Positions 56,487 to 63,894 of a DNA stretch of 64,000 nucleotides are shown here, one piece after another. The DNA comes from VAZQ01 sp963771845 (lineage in GTDB: Bacteria; Pseudomonadota; Alphaproteobacteria; Rhizobiales; Xanthobacteraceae): contig CAVYVC010000023.1 of the NCBI GenBank assembly GCA_963771845.1, positions 62,001-126,000 on the forward strand. The letters are read 5' to 3'. Under the pieces are notes generated by a model that had not been told where the DNA came from, searched no databases, and was given only the letters and a program-made list of their open reading frames with translations. Position 1 is the stretch's first letter. Each line of letters opens with the position of its first letter. A program made the translations under genes and the position numbers.

Positions 56487-57261
56487 ATGAGCAAGATCCA
56501 TATCGAGGGGCTGTACAAGGCTTACGGCAACCGCACGGCGCGCATCCCGGCCCTCGAAAATGTCAATCTCTCGATCGAGCAGAACGAGTTCGTCACGCTG
56601 GTCGGACCGTCGGGGTGCGGAAAGTCAACCCTCCTCAAGCTGATCGCTGCGCTCGCTCCGCCAACACGCGGCAAACTGCTCTTCGATGGCGCACAGCTTA
56701 TGCGCCCAACCCGCGACATCGGGATTGTCTTTCAGGAGCCCGTGCTGCTGCAGTGGCGCACGGTCCTTGATAACGTTCTCCTGCCGACGGAGATTTTCTG
56801 GACTCAACAAGGGCACATCGCGCGCACGCGCGATGGGGCTGATCAGCCTGGTGGGGCTCGGCGGGTTCGAGAAACGCTTTCCCCGTGAACTGTCGGGCGG
56901 CATGCAGCAGCGGGTATCGCTCTGCCGGGCGCTCATTCACAATCCCTCCGTGCTGCTGATGGATGAACCGTTCGCGGCGCTTGATGCCATGACGCGGGAA
57001 GAGCTTTGCTTTGAGCTGATGCGAATCTGGAGCGCGGACAAGAAGACGGTGATATTCGTGACGCACAACATCGCCGAGGCCATTCTGCTGGCCGACCGGG
57101 TGGTCGCCATGACGCCGCGGCCGGGCCGCATCGCACGCATTGTCGAGATCGATCTCGCACGCCCGCGCACCATCGATATGGAATTTACGCCGACGTTCAA
57201 AGCGTACTCGGATCAGATTCGTTCGGTGATCTACCAGAGCCAGGGAGCGGCCAGGTCATGA
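56487..57261 (+). pseudogene. ABC transporter ATP-binding protein (SsuB/TauB-like), frameshifted
   Basis: From ATG 56487 the protein has Walker A GPSGCGKSTLLKLI and the Q-loop FQEPVLLQWRTVLDNVLLPTEIF. One extra T at about 56805-56807 changes the frame. Without it the sequence continues GLNKGTSRARAMGLISLVGL and then the LSGGMQQRVSLCRAL signature, Walker B LLMDEPFAALD and the H-loop FVTHNIAEA, to TGA at 57259-57261. The repaired length is about 257 aa. The stop overlaps the ATG of the permease gene. The lesion would separate Walker A from Walker B and abolish activity if genuine. Confidence 0.87.
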
Positions 57262-58064
57262 CCAGTCAGACCACCGTGTTCGAAGCGGAAGATAAGACAA
57301 CGGAGCCCAGCGAATCCACGCTCAGGGCAATCCTGGGAGCAACGGCAACGCTGATCGCCCTGGTCCTGCTGTGGGAACTCTTGAGCCGGCAATACCAGAT
57401 TCCCTCATGGCTGCTACCGGCGCCGAGCTTGATCGCGCAGTCCATGATCGAATGGCATTCCGAGCTGATCGGACATTCCGTGGTCACGCTCTATGAAACT
57501 TTGGTGGGCTTCGGGCTTGCCATCGCGATCAGCATTCCGCTGGCCGTTGCCGTAGTCTATTCGCGGCTCCTGCAGAATACGATTTATCCCATCCTGCTCG
57601 CATTGCAGTCGATGCCCAAGGTCGCCATCGCGCCGCTGCTCGCATTGTGGATCGGATTCGGTACGCTGCCGAAGATCGTGGTGGTATTCCTGGTGTGCTT
57701 CTTTCCCATTGTCGTCGCCACGACGAGTGGGCTTACCTCGGTTCCGGCATCTCTGATGGATCTCATCCGTTCGCTGTCGGCGAGCTCACTGCAGACCTTC
57801 GTCAAAATTCGGTTTCCGACCGCCATGCCGCACATTTTTGTCGGACTCAAAATCGCCATCACCTTCGCAGTGATCGGGGCAGTGATCGGAGAGTTCGTCG
57901 GCTCGGAGAATGGGCTCGGGTATCTCATTCTGGTATCAACGTCGCAGTCGCGCACGCCGCTTGCGTTCGGAGCGCTGGTGCTGCTCACCGTGATGAGCAT
58001 CGTTCTGTATTATGCCGTGGCGCTCATCGAGCGCATCGTGGTGCCCTGGGCGCCACGGAATTAG
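57258..58064 (+). CDS. ABC transporter permease (SsuC/TauC-like)
   Basis: A 268-aa inner-membrane permease with six predicted helices and the BPD_transp_1 EAA-type loop (LMDLIRSLSASSLQTFVKIRFPTAMPHIFVGLKIA). An N-terminal cytoplasmic stretch of about 25 residues precedes the first helix. ATG 57258 overlaps the ATPase gene stop by four bases (ATGA). It is the third component of the importer that starts at 55457. It is convergent with the EamA gene, with only six bases between stops. Confidence 0.9.
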   Translation: MTSQTTVFEAEDKTTEPSESTLRAILGATATLIALVLLWELLSRQYQIPSWLLPAPSLIAQSMIEWHSELIGHSVVTLYETLVGFGLAIAISIPLAVAVVYSRLLQNTIYPILLALQSMPKVAIAPLLALWIGFGTLPKIVVVFLVCFFPIVVATTSGLTSVPASLMDLIRSLSASSLQTFVKIRFPTAMPHIFVGLKIAITFAVIGAVIGEFVGSENGLGYLILVSTSQSRTPLAFGALVLLTVMSIVLYYAVALIERIVVPWAPRN

Positions 58065-58070
58065 AGTAAT

Positions 58071-58952
58071 CTAGCGACGCAACACGCGCATGCGCTGGCC
58101 GATCACTACGGTGGCCACGACCGCGGCCGCGAAAAAAACCGTCTCGCCTTGAATTGGCTCGCCATTCACCACGACAGCGAGCGCAATGATCACGAATGGC
58201 TGCAGCAGCATGATCTGGCTGGTGCGAGCAATACCAGCCTTTGCCATCGCCGCGTTAAAGACAAAGAACGAGGTATACTGGCTTACGAGTCCGACATAGC
58301 CGAGCCCAACCCAGCACGCCGTCGGTACGCCCGCAACGTCGGCTGGCCAGAGCGCAATAGTAGCGGCTGCGAAAAGTGGAAGCAGGACAATGACCTGCCA
58401 GGATATCACTTCCCATCCAGGCATCAACGCCGTGAGCCGAGCCGACATCGTGTAGCCGATTGCGCCCGCCGCGATGGTACCAAGCAGGAAAAGATCGCCA
58501 ACGGAAATTCCCATCCCTCCGCTTTGCCGAAGCGTGAATATCAGAACGAGTGCTGCCCCGGCAGCGCTGGCCAGCCAGAAGCCGCGGCTCGGCCGCTCGT
58601 GGACAATCAGCGCCGCCGCCGCGGCAGTCGCGAGCGGCAGAATGCCGAGCACGACCCCACCATGCGCAGCCGGCACGCTCATCATCGCAAAGGCGGCGAG
58701 CAGCGGGTAGGCAAGCGCGGTGCAAAACGCCGTCCCGCAAATCTCGCCCCAGAGCCAGCGCGGCGGCAGTTTGCGACCGCTGAGGAGTAAAATCGCCAGT
58801 GCCGCGCTTCCTGCCATGGTGCCCCGCGCCGCCGTCAGAAACAACGGGTCGAGCCCCAGAAGCGCAAGCCGCGTCGCAGGCAGCGTGCCGGCAAACATGC
58901 ACATGCCGATGAAGCCAAGCAGGAGTCCGAGATTTTCACGCGAAGCAGTCAT
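58071..58952 (-). CDS. EamA/DMT family transporter
   Basis: A 293-aa membrane protein with about ten helices made of two EamA repeats; the first begins LGLLLGFIGMCMFAGTLPATRLALLGLDPLFLTAARGTMAG and the second IAAGAIGYTMSARLTALMPGWEVISWQ. The family exports metabolites such as amino acids or nucleotide precursors; the substrate is unknown. ATG 58952 begins the first cytoplasmic residues before helix 1; a start at 58997 would add a Cys/Pro-rich leader with no support. Confidence 0.88.
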   Translation of the reverse strand: MTASRENLGLLLGFIGMCMFAGTLPATRLALLGLDPLFLTAARGTMAGSAALAILLLSGRKLPPRWLWGEICGTAFCTALAYPLLAAFAMMSVPAAHGGVVLGILPLATAAAAALIVHERPSRGFWLASAAGAALVLIFTLRQSGGMGISVGDLFLLGTIAAGAIGYTMSARLTALMPGWEVISWQVIVLLPLFAAATIALWPADVAGVPTACWVGLGYVGLVSQYTSFFVFNAAMAKAGIARTSQIMLLQPFVIIALAVVVNGEPIQGETVFFAAAVVATVVIGQRMRVLRR

Positions 58953-59025
58953 GGGGAGCCGGAAACCTGCAGGGGGGCAGGCGCGCGCACGACACACGCG
59001 GGGGCGTCGGCGCAGATCACACAGT

Positions 59026-59919
59026 TCAGCCGGGCTGCTTCAACAATTCTTCAGGTCCGATTTTGGTGCCTGCCTGCGGTTCGCCCAGGATCTTGTCGAT
59101 TCCGGCGATGACTTTGTCCATGTCCTTATCGAACTGCCAGCCGCTGTCCACTGCTATGGCACTGCGGTAGCTCAAGTCAGCAATCTTGTGGGGAAGCTCT
59201 CTGCGCGTCGGCATAATTGCGCCTTCTACCAGGACCGGAAGAAGCGGCATTCCGTTTTTCAGCCCGGCTTCGACCTCGGCGATCACCCAATCCTCGCGTT
59301 CGGGGAACCAGGACGATACTCCCGGCAACCGCGTAAATATATTTCCACCGACAAACCCGAGCGCAATGGCCACGACGTATTCAGCATTTTCCAGCCATTC
59401 GAGGGTACCGGAAGGCATGATCGGCTGGCCATAGCGAATGGCAGTCGAGACGGTCATTCCAGCGTCGGCAATGACCCCAAGAATGGCAGCCACGGCAAAT
59501 GCCGCAATCGGACTGAGGCGCGTCTGCCAGAAAAAAACGGCGCCGAACGGAAACGGAATGATGAAAGAGGCAATGCGCAAATAGATGGTATCGACATCCA
59601 GCCTGTTGACGATGACATCGTGAGCGACCAGCATCAGGAAGGCAGGCAGAACGATGTAGGCAAGTGCAAGGCTTAAGCCATGCTGATGTGCTTGCAGGGC
59701 GCGGGCGCCTTTCCGGAGCCAGTTCGGACCTATGAGGACGAGGAGTACCTTCGTCTGCGATAAGACCTTATCCACATATTCGGGAAAGGCGGCACCCACC
59801 GGAACATCGTTTACGTCAATGAAAACGGACTCCTCGCCATAGTGGTTGGCAAGGCGCCGGAATATTCGGCTGGCAATCGTGGAATCGGTACGGCGGTAGG
59901 AGATGGCGACTTTCGGCAT
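59026..59919 (-). CDS. TIR domain protein with a four-helix membrane insertion inside the TIR fold
   Basis: A 297-aa protein from ATG 59919. Residues 1-70 are the first half of a TIR domain: MPKVAISYRRTDSTIASRIFRRL, SVFIDVNDVPVGAAFPEYVDKVL and VLLVLIGPNWL. Four hydrophobic helices follow at about 82-104, 113-132, 136-158 and 180-197. The second TIR half begins at about 207: EDWVIAEVEAGLKNGMPLLPVLVEGAIMPTRRELP, then FDKDMDKVIAGIDKIL. Glu215, in the DWVxxE pattern, aligns with the NADase glutamate of SARM1 (DWVHKE). The membrane block therefore lies in the loop just before the catalytic helix. ATG 59919 is two bases after the stop of the secreted-protein gene. It could be an NAD-cleaving sensor or effector; this is inference. 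Confidence 0.82.
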   Translation of the reverse strand: MPKVAISYRRTDSTIASRIFRRLANHYGEESVFIDVNDVPVGAAFPEYVDKVLSQTKVLLVLIGPNWLRKGARALQAHQHGLSLALAYIVLPAFLMLVAHDVIVNRLDVDTIYLRIASFIIPFPFGAVFFWQTRLSPIAAFAVAAILGVIADAGMTVSTAIRYGQPIMPSGTLEWLENAEYVVAIALGFVGGNIFTRLPGVSSWFPEREDWVIAEVEAGLKNGMPLLPVLVEGAIMPTRRELPHKIADLSYRSAIAVDSGWQFDKDMDKVIAGIDKILGEPQAGTKIGPEELLKQPG

Positions 59920-59921
59920 GG

Positions 59922-60380
59922 CTATTTTGCCACGCCTATATTGAAGAAAAAGGGCGCAGCCCATCGTCCCCGGGTATCCTTTATGTCGATCCGGAAACTG
60001 TGCTTACCCGGAGGCAGCTCGGCATCCTGCATGTCGATGCCATTGGCGCGAATGAAAGGGGCGATACGTTGCGTGACGTCGATCGCCGGCACTTTGCGAT
60101 AGGTGATCGCAACCGAATCCCTGTCGACCTCGGCGCCGCCATGCGCCCGGAATCGGACCTTCAAATTGAACGGCGATTTGATAAGGCCCGCGACGGAGGG
60201 TGAAACAACTTCGACTTCGGGCCCGGCTGTCGGGCTGCCGCGCGTCGTCCCATAAGGATCATCCGGATAACCGGCTTCCTGCTCGGTGACGAGCTGGACC
60301 GCGCTCGCGGCAGTCATGTGCGCCACAAGGAAGCTCGCGCAGAGCGCCGCGCGCGTGATTAGGGACAGGCACACCTTCAT
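59922..60380 (-). CDS. Secreted protein with C-terminal Ig-like/beta-sandwich domain, unknown function
   Basis: A 152-aa protein from ATG 60380 with a Sec signal peptide (hydrophobic core about residues 7-24, cleavage after ASA). A Gly/Pro-rich linker (PDDPYGTTRGSPTAGPEVEVVSP) precedes a beta-rich domain, LIKSPFNLKVRFRAHGGAEVDRDSVAITY ... GIDMQDAELPPGKHSFRIDIKDTRGRWAAPFFFNIGVAK, resembling bacterial Ig-like folds. The stop is two bases from the TIR gene start, so they form a two-gene operon. I do not recognise the family by name. Confidence 0.75.
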   Translation of the reverse strand: MKVCLSLITRAALCASFLVAHMTAASAVQLVTEQEAGYPDDPYGTTRGSPTAGPEVEVVSPSVAGLIKSPFNLKVRFRAHGGAEVDRDSVAITYRKVPAIDVTQRIAPFIRANGIDMQDAELPPGKHSFRIDIKDTRGRWAAPFFFNIGVAK

Positions 60381-60709
60381 CTGCAATGTCTCATCTGCAG
60401 TGCCTCGGCTTCGCCCCACCGGGAAGAATCACGAATGTCGTTTGTCAGTCAACGTTGGCAAATCACTGGAGGCAGCAAAGCAGACAAATCGCGTGCTCCC
60501 TGATCCGGACAACTCGTGTGCTAGCGACACGGGGCGAAAAAATTCTTGACTACGTTTTGCGGATATGATAAGGGTTCGCATCCGTGTGGCACGCAATGAT
60601 CGGCGCATCACCGGCAAGTTTTTCGAACGAGCATCGGATGAAATATTACGGCGTATGCAGTTGCGATCGGAGCCGGCGAGGAAAAATCAGCAGAAGCGCG
60701 CGCGCTTCG

Positions 60710-60771
60710 CCTGTTCTGGCGCCTGTTCTTCCCTGTTATGCTCCTGTTCCCGGCCCTGTTATCCACCTGTT
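60710..60771. repeat. Array of six CCTGTT hexamers at near helical spacing
   Basis: CCTGTT begins at 60710, 60722, 60732, 60743, 60755 and 60766, i.e. every 10-12 bases, with different spacer sequence each time. A seventh copy at 60828 is part of a CCCTGT-TGTTT-ACAGGG hairpin (60827-60843). The helical phasing looks like a multi-site protein-binding array or a known class of repeated AACAGG elements. Confidence 0.72.
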
Positions 60772-60933
60772 CGATTTTCCGGAAACGCCGATTTTATCGG
60801 CTCTTCGAGCTGATCGACCGGAAATTCCCTGTTGTTTACAGGGCGGAGGCGAAAAGACCGGAGTATGCAGGTTGCAGTTGTGTTGTCGCAAATTGAACGC
60901 TCGGAGGAGCATAGATTTAAGTCCGCTCGACGC

Positions 60934-60960
60934 AAAAAAACGCACGCATTCACCCGTGCG
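60934..60960 (-). terminator. Rho-independent terminator, minus strand
   Basis: Read on the minus strand, CGCACG and CGTGCG (60960-60955 and 60946-60941) enclose an eight-base loop and are followed by seven T residues (60940-60934). No annotated gene ends here on that strand, so it may stop an unannotated short transcript coming from the UbiD promoter side. Confidence 0.5.
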
Positions 60961-61268
60961 GGGTGGTTGCAGATTGACAATCGTGCAACCCAGTTTCGGT
61001 GTTTTGCCAAAACGAACCCAACGGGCGAATCCTGAGAGATCATCAACATTTTGTCCTCAATTTGTAGCTATGGGGCGCCATTTCTTGCGCCCCCGCGGCA
61101 GCCCTGCTCGCGCCCGGCGCCAGCTTGCGTCCCACTCGCCGCGTGTATAACTCGCGGCGGCTGACGGCGCCCATCCGGACCGGCGCGCCCGGCCCCACCG
61201 TTTCGCGATCCGGACCGCGACCTCACCACACTCGATTTGCCCCAGACGACAAACGCACGGGGGACTAC

Positions 61269-62672
61269 GTGCAGCGCAACATCGACATCGACCGACAAAG
61301 CCTGCGCGGCTTCCTGCACCTGGTGGAAACCGAGTTTCCCGACGAGCTGCTGCGCATTCGCACGCCCATTGATCTGCGCTTCGAGCCGACGGCGCTTGTG
61401 TTCGAGCTGGAGCAGGCCGGAAAAAGTCCGGTGGTCGTGTTCGAGAATGTGGGCGGCCAGGGCATGCCGCTCGTGACCAACATCGCGGCCAATCGCAAGC
61501 TCTTGGCCGCGTGCCTCGGGGTGGCCCCCGCAAATCTGCCCACGGCGTTTCGGGAGCGCTGCCAGAACTACATTGCCTGCGAAACCGTCGCCCGCGGCGC
61601 GTGGGACGATGTCGTGATCGAGGGCGAGGACGTCGATCTCACAAAATTGCCGATCCCGCTGCAGTTCGCCGTTGATGCGGCGCCTTACATCACCGCCGGC
61701 CAAATCGTGGCGCGCGATCCCTTAACCGGCGTCGATACGACGGGCTTCCACCGTCTGATGGTGAAAGGCAAGAACCGCCTGGGCGTCTCGCTGCATTCGC
61801 GCCGCCGCCTGTTCGAATATCACCGCCGTGCCGAGCAGAAGGGGGAATCGCTGCCGGCGGTGGTGACGCTCGGCACCCACCCGCTGCACTACATGGGGTC
61901 CATGGTTTACGCCTATCCGCCGCAGGTGAGAAAATACGAGATCATTGGCGGCCTGTTCGGGGAACCCTATCGGCTCGCCCGCAGCGGGGTGGCCGATCTC
62001 GAAGTGCCGGCCGGCGCCGAGATCATCATCGAAGGCGAAATCCTCGCCAATGTCCATGAGCCGGAAGGACCATTCGGCGAATTCACCGGCTATGCCTCAT
62101 ACCGCAGCACCCAGAACGTGTTTGTCGCTCATCGCATCCGCATGCGGCGTGACGCCATGCTGCACAGTGTCACGTCAGGCATGTCGCGCGATCATATCCT
62201 TGTGTCCTGCATCACGCGGGAGGGCGAGATTCTCAACGCCCTGCGGCGCAATCTGCCCAATGTGCGCGCCGTGCATGTGCCACACACCACCTGCGGCGCC
62301 TTCATGGCCTTCATCTCCATGAAGAAGATTTTCGAGGGTGAGCCGCAGATGGCGATGATGGCCACCTTCGGCACCGAGCTCTACACCAAATATGTCATTG
62401 TGGTAGACGATGACGTCGACATCTTCAACATCAACGATGTCATGTGGGCAATCGCCACCCGAGTACGCGCGGAAAAGGACATCATCTTCATCCCGGGCGC
62501 GAAGGGAGCGATTTTCGATCCCACCTCGGACCCGCAGACCTTTACGCTCACCAAGATGGGAATCGATGCCACCCGCCCGACCGGGCGCGATTTCGCCGAA
62601 CGCCTGACCATCTCCGATGAGCAGCGCGCACGCGCCCGATCCCTGCTGGAAGCAGCCGGCATAAAGCTTTAG
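61269..62672 (+). CDS. UbiD family decarboxylase
   Basis: A 467-aa UbiD protein from GTG 61269, where conserved sequence starts (IDIDRQSLRGFLHLVE). Family marks are KLPIPLQFAVDAAPYITAGQIVARDPLTG, HPLHYMGSMVYAYP, and the canonical pair EIIIEGEI and EPEGPFGEFTGY with both catalytic glutamates. It should use prenylated FMN, whose synthase (UbiX) is not in this window. It is followed after 13 bases by a solute-binding protein, suggesting decarboxylation of an imported acid. A longer open frame from 61125 is Arg/Pro-rich and not conserved. It differs markedly from the UbiD at 31818. Confidence 0.92.
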   Translation: MQRNIDIDRQSLRGFLHLVETEFPDELLRIRTPIDLRFEPTALVFELEQAGKSPVVVFENVGGQGMPLVTNIAANRKLLAACLGVAPANLPTAFRERCQNYIACETVARGAWDDVVIEGEDVDLTKLPIPLQFAVDAAPYITAGQIVARDPLTGVDTTGFHRLMVKGKNRLGVSLHSRRRLFEYHRRAEQKGESLPAVVTLGTHPLHYMGSMVYAYPPQVRKYEIIGGLFGEPYRLARSGVADLEVPAGAEIIIEGEILANVHEPEGPFGEFTGYASYRSTQNVFVAHRIRMRRDAMLHSVTSGMSRDHILVSCITREGEILNALRRNLPNVRAVHVPHTTCGAFMAFISMKKIFEGEPQMAMMATFGTELYTKYVIVVDDDVDIFNINDVMWAIATRVRAEKDIIFIPGAKGAIFDPTSDPQTFTLTKMGIDATRPTGRDFAERLTISDEQRARARSLLEAAGIKL

Positions 62673-62685
62673 AGGAGAGTACTGT

Positions 62686-63744
62686 ATGCACCTGATCTCA
62701 GCATTGCCCGGCAACGGATCGTCCCGCCGGCACATGTCGGCTTTGATCGCGGCTCTGGTTGCCGCTGCGACCGTCGTTGCCGCAAATCAAGCGCGCGCCG
62801 AAACCAAAATCCGATTTTCTCTCGATTGGATTCCGGGCTCGGTACACGCCCCGTTCTTCATCGCCCTGTACAAGGGCTATTACAAGGCCGAGGGCCTCGA
62901 CGTTTCCATCGATCGCGGCAAGGGCTCAGCCGAGCTGGTGCGCCAACTAGCCACCGGCGTTTACGATATGGGCTACCCCGATATCAGTGTCGTCACCGAT
63001 TTTGATTCCAAGAATGCGGACAAGGGATTTCCGGTGCTGTACATGGGATACGAGCAGGCGCCGGCCGCCATCGTGTTCCTGAAATCAAGCGGCATCAGAG
63101 AGCCAAAGCAGCTCGAAGGCAAGAAGCTCGGCTCGGCCGCCAATGATGCAACCTTCAAGCTGTTTCCGATCTTTGCCCAGCACGCCGGCATCGACGCAGG
63201 CAAGGTGACCATCCAATACATCGAACCGAAACTGCGCGAGGTTTTGCTGGCCAAGCACGAGGTCGATGCCATTCCCGGACAGATTTTCAACGCCGTGCTC
63301 GAGCTCAAGGCCAAGGGCGTTTCGGAAACCGATGTCGGCTCGTTCCTGTACAAGGATTACGGGCTCGATCTCTACGGCAACGGCATTGCCGCCTCGCGCA
63401 CCTTCCTCAAGGACAATCCCGATGCGGTCCGCGCCTTCATTCGCGCGACAATCAAGGGAGAGCAGGATATGGCGCGCAATCCCGCACTCGCGCTGGAGGT
63501 GACGCTGAAATACGAGCCTCTGCTCAACCCCGACATCGAGCGCGACCGGCTCAAGATGGCCATGGCCTGCTGCATGGTCACTGCAAATGTGTTGAGAGAC
63601 GGATTTGGCGGGGTCGATGAGACGAGATTAAAGCGCGGAATTGCCCTGATCAGGCAAGGCTTCGGACTTCCACGCGAGCCGAGTGCGCAGGAGGTGTTCG
63701 ATTCGGAGTTCCTGCCGCCACAGAAGGACCGGATGGCGAAATAG
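62686..63744 (+). CDS. ABC transporter substrate-binding protein, NMT1/SsuA-like
   Basis: A 352-aa periplasmic protein with an N-terminal signal of about 38 residues (SRRHMSALIAALVAAATVV core, cleavage near ARA). The mature start is ETKIRFSLDWIPGSVHAPFFIALYKGYYKAEGLDVSIDRGKGSAELVRQLATG, close to pyrimidine-precursor/aromatic-acid binding members. AGAGGAGAG precedes ATG 62686. It lies 13 bases after ubiD and is followed by a permease, so this is an uptake and decarboxylation operon. The C-terminus (FLPPQKDRMAK) resembles that of the protein at 1371-2402 (FLPPREERMPIR), so the two are paralogues. Confidence 0.9.
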   Translation: MHLISALPGNGSSRRHMSALIAALVAAATVVAANQARAETKIRFSLDWIPGSVHAPFFIALYKGYYKAEGLDVSIDRGKGSAELVRQLATGVYDMGYPDISVVTDFDSKNADKGFPVLYMGYEQAPAAIVFLKSSGIREPKQLEGKKLGSAANDATFKLFPIFAQHAGIDAGKVTIQYIEPKLREVLLAKHEVDAIPGQIFNAVLELKAKGVSETDVGSFLYKDYGLDLYGNGIAASRTFLKDNPDAVRAFIRATIKGEQDMARNPALALEVTLKYEPLLNPDIERDRLKMAMACCMVTANVLRDGFGGVDETRLKRGIALIRQGFGLPREPSAQEVFDSEFLPPQKDRMAK

Positions 63745-63801
63745 TCTCCCTTGCCGCGCAGATAATCGCATGTGGCGCGGCGGTGCAGCAAGTTCGGATC
63801 C

Positions 63802-63886
63802 CTCCCCCTGAAAAAGGTCCCAAAAGGAGGAGGCATTCCTGCGGCACGGCTGCGGCGCATGCGGCTAGCCTGCCCTTCGGGGAGGG
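63802..63886. repeat. GC-rich REP-like palindrome before the permease gene
   Basis: CCCTCCCC (63802-63809) and GGGGAGGG (about 63878-63885) are complementary ends of an 84-base segment with purine-rich tracts inside, of the same type as the palindromes at 39047 and 41020. Confidence 0.5.
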
Positions 63887-63894
63887 ACTGAGGC

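Larger units (their letters stand above)
60381..61268. other. Long spacer with repeats and a terminator, no confident gene
   Basis: This 888-base stretch between the TIR operon and the second UbiD holds a CCTGTT array (60710-60771), a CCCTGT/ACAGGG hairpin (60827-60843), a minus-strand terminator (60934-60960) and a GC-rich end. Frames of 67-188 codons exist on both strands but are compositionally odd and show no family features. The upstream promoters of both flanking units must lie here. Confidence 0.6.

Noticed and set aside
60584..61150. 188-codon plus-strand frame in the long spacer before ubiD
   Set aside because: It overlaps the CCTGTT array and the terminator hairpin and shows no conserved protein features.
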